This document shows positions 59,162 through 64,000 of a stretch of DNA of 64,000 nt, one piece after another. The notes beneath the pieces were generated by a model. It searched no databases and had not been told where the DNA came from. It saw nothing but the letters and a program-made list of their open reading frames with translations. The DNA is from CAYNST01 sp964546435 (GTDB lineage: Bacteria; Pseudomonadota; Gammaproteobacteria; Pseudomonadales; Cellvibrionaceae), in the NCBI GenBank assembly GCA_964546435.1, contig CAZJKJ010000012.1, positions 8,427 through 72,426 of the forward strand. The letters are read 5' to 3'. The position numbers were made by a program, and so were the translations under genes. Positions within the stretch are counted from its first letter, which is position 1. The number at the start of each line of letters is the position of its first letter.

Positions 59162-60376
59162 TCACTGATACTGCTGGAATATCAGCGTGGCGTTGGTTCC
59201 GCCGAAGCCAAAACTGTTGGACATGATCTTGTTCAGGGTGGCTTCACGATATTTCGTCACGATCGACAAGTCTTTGGCCTCTTCGTCCAGTTCCGTGATG
59301 TTGGCCGACGCAGAGATGAAATTGTTCTGCATCATCAGCAACGAATAAATGGCTTCCTGAACGCCAGTAGCCCCGAGTGAATGACCTGTCAGGGATTTTG
59401 TCGAGCTGATGGGCGGTACTTTATTGCCGAAAAGCTCGCGAATCGCCTTGAGCTCTGCAAGATCGCCCACCGGCGTGCTGGTTCCGTGGGCGTTGATGTA
59501 ATCGACAGGGGAGTCATCGGTCATGGCAATGGCTTGACGCATGCAACGCACTGCGCCTTCTCCGGACGGAGCGACCATGTCATAACCGTCAGAGGTGGCG
59601 CCATAGCCGACCAGTTCGCCATAAATTTTGGCGCCTCTTGCGAGCGCATGATCCAGAGATTCAATCACCAGACAGCCCCCACCGCCTGCGATAACAAACC
59701 CGTCCCGGGTGGCGTCATAGGGCCTGGACGCGGTTTCCGGTGTGGCATTGTATTTTGTCGACAGGGCGCCCATGGCATCGAAGAGCCCGGTCAGCGTCCA
59801 GTGTTCCTCTTCGCCTCCCCCGGCAAAAACAATGTCCTGCTTGCCCAGCTGTATCAATTCCATCGCATTACCGATGCAATGCGCGCTGGTTGCGCACGCG
59901 GATGAAATGGAATAGTTGACGCCCTTGATCTTAAACGGGGTGGCCAGGCAGGCGGAGGTCGTGCTGGCCATGGTTTGCGTCACCCGGAAAGCGCCGGCCT
60001 TTTTTACACCCCGATTGCGGATGATATCAGCCGAATCCACCACGCTTTTCGTGGAGGCGCCGCCTGAACCGAAGATGATGCCGGTGCGTTCGTTGGAAAC
60101 TTCGGCCTCGCTGAGGTCGGCATCCTTTACAGCCTGCTGCATTGCGATGTAGGCGAAAGCGGCGGCATCGCCCATAAAACGAAAATGTTTACGGTCAATA
60201 AGTTCGGCGGTATCAATCTGCACGGAACCGGAAACCAGGCTGCGAAAGCCTTGCTCTTCGTAGCTGGGATTGTATCTGACACCAGACCGGCCTGTTTTGA
60301 GTGAGTCTAATACCGAGTCGACGTCGTTGCCTATGCAGGACACTATGCCCATGCCCGTCACTACAACACGCTTCAT
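59162..60376 (-). CDS. fabB: 3-oxoacyl-ACP synthase I
   Basis: FabB elongates fatty acids and is needed for unsaturated chains. The 404-residue product starts MKRVVVTGMGIVSCIGND, has the active-site Cys in YSISSACATSAHCIGNAMELI, and the two catalytic His residues in INAHGTSTPVGD and SLTGHSLGATGVQEAIY. NSFGFGGTNATLIF ends the fold. AGAGG lies six bases before ATG 60376; the frame is open to 60436. It is downstream of fabA with a 263-base gap. Confidence 0.95.
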   Translation of the reverse strand: MKRVVVTGMGIVSCIGNDVDSVLDSLKTGRSGVRYNPSYEEQGFRSLVSGSVQIDTAELIDRKHFRFMGDAAAFAYIAMQQAVKDADLSEAEVSNERTGIIFGSGGASTKSVVDSADIIRNRGVKKAGAFRVTQTMASTTSACLATPFKIKGVNYSISSACATSAHCIGNAMELIQLGKQDIVFAGGGEEEHWTLTGLFDAMGALSTKYNATPETASRPYDATRDGFVIAGGGGCLVIESLDHALARGAKIYGELVGYGATSDGYDMVAPSGEGAVRCMRQAIAMTDDSPVDYINAHGTSTPVGDLAELKAIRELFGNKVPPISSTKSLTGHSLGATGVQEAIYSLLMMQNNFISASANITELDEEAKDLSIVTKYREATLNKIMSNSFGFGGTNATLIFQQYQ

Positions 60377-60639
60377 AATGAACCTCTTAAATAAAGGACG
60401 CAAAAAAGGCCAGATTGGCCAGCCTCGCGGCATCAACGCTTAAACGCATGGCATTTTGTGGGAATTGCTCCGGGTGTTTACGCCCAAAGTCTTCCTGCGT
60501 ATTGGCGTGTATCCCGCAGGAAACTGGCTCCTGACTAATGGATGACGCAGTGGTACCGCCTGATCAAGCGCAAGTATGTTCAGAAAAACTGCAATTCACG
60601 AAACAGAATTTATTGTTTGTTGTGTATCCGGTCAACGAA

Positions 60640-61164
60640 TCAGAAGCTGTCCGTGTTGGCAAACAGGCCAACCCGCAGGTCTTTGGCGAAATAAATGTCT
60701 TTCCCGTCGACACTGACACGACCATCGGCGATGCCCATGATCAGCTTGCGTTCGATGACCCTTTTTAAATGGATATGGTAGGTCACCTTGTTGGCGGTTG
60801 GTAAAATCTGACCTGTAAATTTTACTTCTCCGGCGCCCAGAGCGCGACCCCGTCCCGGATTGCCCCGCCAGGCCAGATAAAAACCGACCAGTTGCCACAT
60901 GGCGTCCAGCCCCAGGCATCCCGGCATGACCGGATCCCCCGGGAAATGGCAATCGAAAAACCATAAACCCGGATGGATATTCAGCTCTGCAATGATTTCA
61001 CCTTTGCCAAACTCGCCGCCGGACGGGCTGATGTGCGAGATTCGATCAAGCATAAGCATGTTGGGGACCGGCAGCTGTGCATTGCCGGCTCCGAACATTT
61101 GACCTCGGCCACATTGAATAAGATCTTCGCGTTCGTAAGAAGATTGAGGTGTGAAAGGTTGCAT
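60640..61164 (-). CDS. fabA: 3-hydroxydecanoyl-ACP dehydratase/isomerase
   Basis: FabA dehydrates and isomerises the C10 intermediate to start unsaturated fatty acid synthesis. The 174-residue product starts MQPFTPQSSYEREDLIQCGRG and has PNMLMLDRI, the catalytic His in WFFDCHFPGDPVMPGCLGLDAMWQLVGFYLAW with its Asp, and GEVKFTGQILPT. The start ATG 61164 fits E. coli length. It forms an operon with fabB and is divergent from galU; I found no clear FabR or FadR operator. Confidence 0.95.
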   Translation of the reverse strand: MQPFTPQSSYEREDLIQCGRGQMFGAGNAQLPVPNMLMLDRISHISPSGGEFGKGEIIAELNIHPGLWFFDCHFPGDPVMPGCLGLDAMWQLVGFYLAWRGNPGRGRALGAGEVKFTGQILPTANKVTYHIHLKRVIERKLIMGIADGRVSVDGKDIYFAKDLRVGLFANTDSF

Positions 61165-61319
61165 ATTGAGCTTGGTTCCGTATCGTTTGCCGGTGCAGCT
61201 ACTCAGCTGCGCACGATTTTTGCATATGACGGGCGATGCGCCGACTGCGAGGGAGTGCCATTCTAGCGGTAATCCCGGTGTTGTCCAGAAAAAACACATT
61301 CGCAGCTCTGCGTGCGTTC

Positions 61320-61348
61320 GCGTTTTAATGATGCTCTTATGGTATATT
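61320..61348 (+). promoter_or_regulatory. Possible galU promoter (extended -10)
   Basis: TATATT at 61343-61348 is preceded by TGG, which makes an extended -10; the -35 region is poor. It lies about 50 bases before galU. Confidence 0.45.
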
Positions 61349-61397
61349 CCGAGCCTTTCATTTTTGCCTCAGCCCAAGAAAATCTAAGGATTTATCA

Positions 61398-62231
61398 ATG
61401 ATTAGAAAGTGTTTGTTCCCCGTCGCTGGTTACGGTACCCGCTTCCTGCCTGCTACCAAATCAATGCCGAAAGAGATGTTGCCCGTCGTCAACAAGCCGT
61501 TGGTGCAATATGGCGTGGAGGAAGCCTTGGCGGCCGGGCTGACAGAGATCGGTTTCGTTACCGGTCGTGGCAAGCGCGCCATCGCCGACCACTTCGATGT
61601 GAGTTACGAGCTGGAGCACCAGATTGCGGGCACTTCCAAGGAGGCGTACCTGGATTCAATCCGGGATGTTATGGCCAAAGGTTCATTTTCCTTCACCCGC
61701 CAATCGGAGATGCGTGGTCTGGGCGATGCAATCATGAACGGCCAGCGGTTGCTGAGCGACGAGGCATTTGGAGTGGTGCTGTCGGATGACTTGTGCGTGT
61801 GTGAGGACGGTGAAGGCGTCATGTCGCAGATGGTGCGGCTCTACAAGCAGTTCCGTTGCAGCATCGTTGCAGTTCAGGAAGTCCCGGAAGATCAGATCAG
61901 CCGCTTCGGGGTGATCGCGGGCAGCCAGATCAAAGAAGGCATCTATCAAGTGACGGATATGGTGGAAAAGCCGGATCCAAAAGACGCACCCTCCAATCTC
62001 GCGATTATTGGCCGTTACATATTGACGCCGGATATTTTCGAGATCATCGCGGCGACCCAGCCCGGCAAGAATGATGAGGTGCAGTTGACTGACGCGCTGC
62101 TGACTCAGGCCAGAAACGGGTGCGTGATGGCTTATAAATTCCGTGGTCGCAGATTCGATTGCGGTAGTGTCGAAGGATTTGTCGAAGCTACTAACTACGT
62201 CTACGAAAACATCTACCTCAAGTCCCAGTAA
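61398..62231 (+). CDS. galU: UTP-glucose-1-phosphate uridylyltransferase
   Basis: GalU makes UDP-glucose for cell-surface sugars. The 277-residue product has CLFPVAGYGTRFLPATKSMPKEMLPVVNKPLVQYGVEEAL (nucleotide- and phosphate-binding), FVTGRGKRAIADHFD, VVLSDDLC with the metal-binding Asp, VEKPDPKDAPSNLAIIGRYIL and GRRFDCGSVEGFVEATNY. AAGGA precedes the ATG. The next gene on the same strand is a phosphomannomutase, so surface polysaccharide precursor supply is the likely theme. Confidence 0.96.
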   Translation: MIRKCLFPVAGYGTRFLPATKSMPKEMLPVVNKPLVQYGVEEALAAGLTEIGFVTGRGKRAIADHFDVSYELEHQIAGTSKEAYLDSIRDVMAKGSFSFTRQSEMRGLGDAIMNGQRLLSDEAFGVVLSDDLCVCEDGEGVMSQMVRLYKQFRCSIVAVQEVPEDQISRFGVIAGSQIKEGIYQVTDMVEKPDPKDAPSNLAIIGRYILTPDIFEIIAATQPGKNDEVQLTDALLTQARNGCVMAYKFRGRRFDCGSVEGFVEATNYVYENIYLKSQ

Positions 62232-62462
62232 TACAGCGCGGGCTGACCGGATGCCTCAGTGGCAACCGGTCAACCTGATCATCCCGGTTCCAGTTTTTTC
62301 CTGCGTGCCTCCGCGGCGAATTGTTTGCGGCCCGATGGGCGCGAGGGGCTTTTGCTCTTCGGCTGCGGTCAGGTCTTTGCTCGCCGGCACTTTGGCGGTG
62401 GCGTGGCGGATGCGTAAAGGGATGGAGCCGACTTGGACGTCAACTAAAGGGCAGAGTCAGAA

Positions 62463-63809
62463 ATGAAAATGACGTGTTTTAAAGCGTACGATATTCGCGG
62501 AAGGGTTCCTGACGAGTTGAATGACGAGGTCGCCTACCGGATCGGTCGCGCCCTGGTGGAGTATCTCGACGCACGCCACGTGGTGGTGGGTCACGATATC
62601 CGTCTGACCAGCGTTGGTCTCACCGATGCGCTCACGCGCGGTATTGTGGACGCGGGGGCGGATGTGACTCATATCGGCCAATGCGGAACAGAAGAAGTGT
62701 ATTTTGCAACGTTTCATCTCGGTGTGGACAGCGGAGTCTGTGTTACGGCCAGTCATAATCCTATGGACTACAACGGGATGAAGCTGGTGAGAGAGGGGTC
62801 GCGTCCGATTTCGAGCGATAGTGGTCTGCGGGATGTGCAGGAAATGGCCGAAGCGGGTAAGTTCCGGGAAGTGACCCGGCGTGGCAGTATCGTCCGGCAG
62901 GACCTGCGCCCGGCCTATGTCGAGCACCTGTTGTCGTACCTCGACGTTGCCGCACTGAAGCCGCTCAAGGTTGTCGTCAACGCAGGTAACGGTGGCGCGG
63001 GTGCAGTGGTCGATGCCCTCGAACCCTTCTTGCCACTGCAGTTCGTGAAGATCCATCATGAGCCCGACGGCAGTTTTCCCAATGGAATTCCCAACCCCTT
63101 GCTGCCTGAAAATCAGGGCGTTACATCCGATGCGGTGCGTCAGCACGGCGCCGACCTGGGTATTGCCTGGGACGGAGACTTCGATCGATGTTTCTTTTTC
63201 GATGAGACGGGCCGTTTTATTGATGGATACTACCTCGTGGGTCTGCTCGCCGAGGCTTTTCTGCTGAAGTTTCCAGGGGGCAAGATCGTGCACGATCCCC
63301 GTCTCACCTGGAACACTGAAGATATTGTGCAGTCCATGGGCGGCACTGCGGTGCAAAGCAAGACAGGGCATGCCTTCATAAAGGAGCGCATGCGCAAGGA
63401 AGACGCCATCTATGGTGGTGAAATGAGTGCGCATCATTATTTCAGGGATTTTGCGTACTGCGACAACGGCAGCATTCCATGGCTGCTGGTGGCCGAGCTG
63501 ATGAGCCGGCAGGGCAAGACGCTGTCCGAGCTGATCGGTGAGCGTATGGAGCAGTTTCCCTGTAGCGGCGAAATAAATAACGTGGTGGCCGATCCGCCGG
63601 GGTTGCTCAAGGCGATTGAAGCGCATTATTCGGAGGCTGCCGTGCGCGTCGACAAAATCGACGGGCTTTCCATGGCCTTCGACTCCTGGCGTTTCAATGT
63701 GCGCAGTTCCAGCACCGAGCCGGTGGTACGGTTAAACGTAGAATCTCGTGGCGACGCCGCGTTAATGAAGCAGAAGACGGATGAGCTGTTGTCGATGATC
63801 CGGGGTTAA
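62463..63809 (+). CDS. Phosphomannomutase/phosphoglucomutase (CpsG/ManB type)
   Basis: This enzyme interconverts mannose-6-phosphate and mannose-1-phosphate for GDP-mannose. The 448-residue product has the four-domain layout of the alpha-D-phosphohexomutases: FKAYDIRG at the start, the phosphoserine loop VTASHNPMDYNGMKL (Ser in TASHNP), the metal loop WDGDFDRCFFFDE, the sugar loop YGGEMSAHHYF and the phosphate-binding RSSSTEPVVRLN near the end. It resembles E. coli CpsG more than the AlgC-like type, but the sugar preference is not certain. Confidence 0.9.
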   Translation: MKMTCFKAYDIRGRVPDELNDEVAYRIGRALVEYLDARHVVVGHDIRLTSVGLTDALTRGIVDAGADVTHIGQCGTEEVYFATFHLGVDSGVCVTASHNPMDYNGMKLVREGSRPISSDSGLRDVQEMAEAGKFREVTRRGSIVRQDLRPAYVEHLLSYLDVAALKPLKVVVNAGNGGAGAVVDALEPFLPLQFVKIHHEPDGSFPNGIPNPLLPENQGVTSDAVRQHGADLGIAWDGDFDRCFFFDETGRFIDGYYLVGLLAEAFLLKFPGGKIVHDPRLTWNTEDIVQSMGGTAVQSKTGHAFIKERMRKEDAIYGGEMSAHHYFRDFAYCDNGSIPWLLVAELMSRQGKTLSELIGERMEQFPCSGEINNVVADPPGLLKAIEAHYSEAAVRVDKIDGLSMAFDSWRFNVRSSSTEPVVRLNVESRGDAALMKQKTDELLSMIRG

Positions 63810-63895
63810 GTCCGGATCAGTCGCGGAATTTCGAGGCCAGAGGGTGAATGTGGGACGGCGCCGGGAGATAGTTTAAAAAAGTTTTCATTAAGTCG

Positions 63896-63924
63896 TTGAC
63901 AGAGGTTAGGTGCCTCCCTATAAT
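63896..63924 (+). promoter_or_regulatory. Perfect sigma-70 promoter for initiator tRNA
   Basis: TTGACA (63896-63901) and TATAAT (63919-63924) are exact consensus boxes with the ideal 17-base spacer. A GC-containing discriminator (TCGCGTCC) follows, which is common for stable RNA promoters under stringent control. The tRNA begins 37 bases after the -10 box. Confidence 0.88.
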
Positions 63925-63960
63925 TCGCGTCCTCTGATGAGCAGCTTTAGAAAGTTTCGG

Positions 63961-64000
63961 TGCGGGGTGGAGCAGCCTGGTAGCTCGTCGGGCTCATAAC
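63961..64000 (+). tRNA. Initiator tRNA-fMet, cut by the right edge
   Basis: The first 40 bases of an initiator tRNA are present: GCGGGG acceptor strand, GGAGCAGCCTGGTAGCTC D-arm, and the anticodon stem CGGG leading to CAT (63995-63997). The GTCGGGCTCATAAC segment, with three G-C pairs next to the anticodon loop, is typical of initiators. Base 1 reads T, where C is usual in E. coli. The 3' half is outside the window. Confidence 0.9.

Overview
The window reads as a chromosome segment of a Gram-negative gammaproteobacterium, probably a free-living marine or aquatic one. The evidence is a full set of house-keeping genes with gammaproteobacterial order (uvrA, MFS transporter, ssb; fabA-fabB; holD-like gene then rimI), the long form of PurC, an outer-membrane porin, and an MSHA-type pilus cluster. 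I cannot name a genus. One run of 100 N (17411-17510) shows that this is a draft scaffold.

Layout. 1-8.2 kb: a clipped secreted protein, mobA, pdxH, a quinone oxidoreductase, purC, a MATE pump, ggt and dusC. 8.2-11.4 kb: pyk, a conserved small basic protein, bolA and trmL. 11.8-24.6 kb: a large co-directional MSHA pilus cluster (mshI, a PilN-like gene, mshJKLMNEG, then mshACDOP); its ATPase carries the c-di-GMP-binding MshEN motif. 24.6-32.5 kb: nadE, a secreted DUF6748-like protein and hrpA. 32.6-36.2 kb: a porin, an ECF sigma/ChrR-type anti-sigma pair and a divergent short-chain dehydrogenase relative that lacks catalytic residues. 36.2-37.6 kb has no convincing ordinary protein gene. It holds a very likely CsrB/Rsm-type regulatory RNA on the minus strand and a possible leucine-rich leader peptide before leuA. 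37.6-43.9 kb: leuA, holD-like, rimI, corA, prfC and an acyltransferase. 43.9-51.3 kb is the accessory-looking part: a protein of unknown family, a chalcone isomerase-like/TonB fusion, a secreted coiled-coil protein, an ExbD without ExbB, and a lipoprotein next to a TraF_2-type beta-barrel. 51.6-64 kb: an SMI1/KNR4-like gene, uvrA, a CsgD/VpsT-like regulator, an MFS transporter, ssb, an RmlD-like protein, fabB, fabA, galU, a phosphomannomutase gene, and an initiator tRNA cut by the right edge behind a perfect sigma-70 promoter.

How the parts may work together. The MSHA pilus with a c-di-GMP-sensing ATPase, a CsgD/VpsT-like regulator, sugar-nucleotide genes (galU, phosphomannomutase) and a Csr-sequestering RNA are the parts bacteria use to switch between attached and swimming life. 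Their presence in one window is suggestive; direct regulatory links are inference. A family of palindromic repeats of about 140 bp is scattered between genes, and several copies sit exactly against TAG stop codons.
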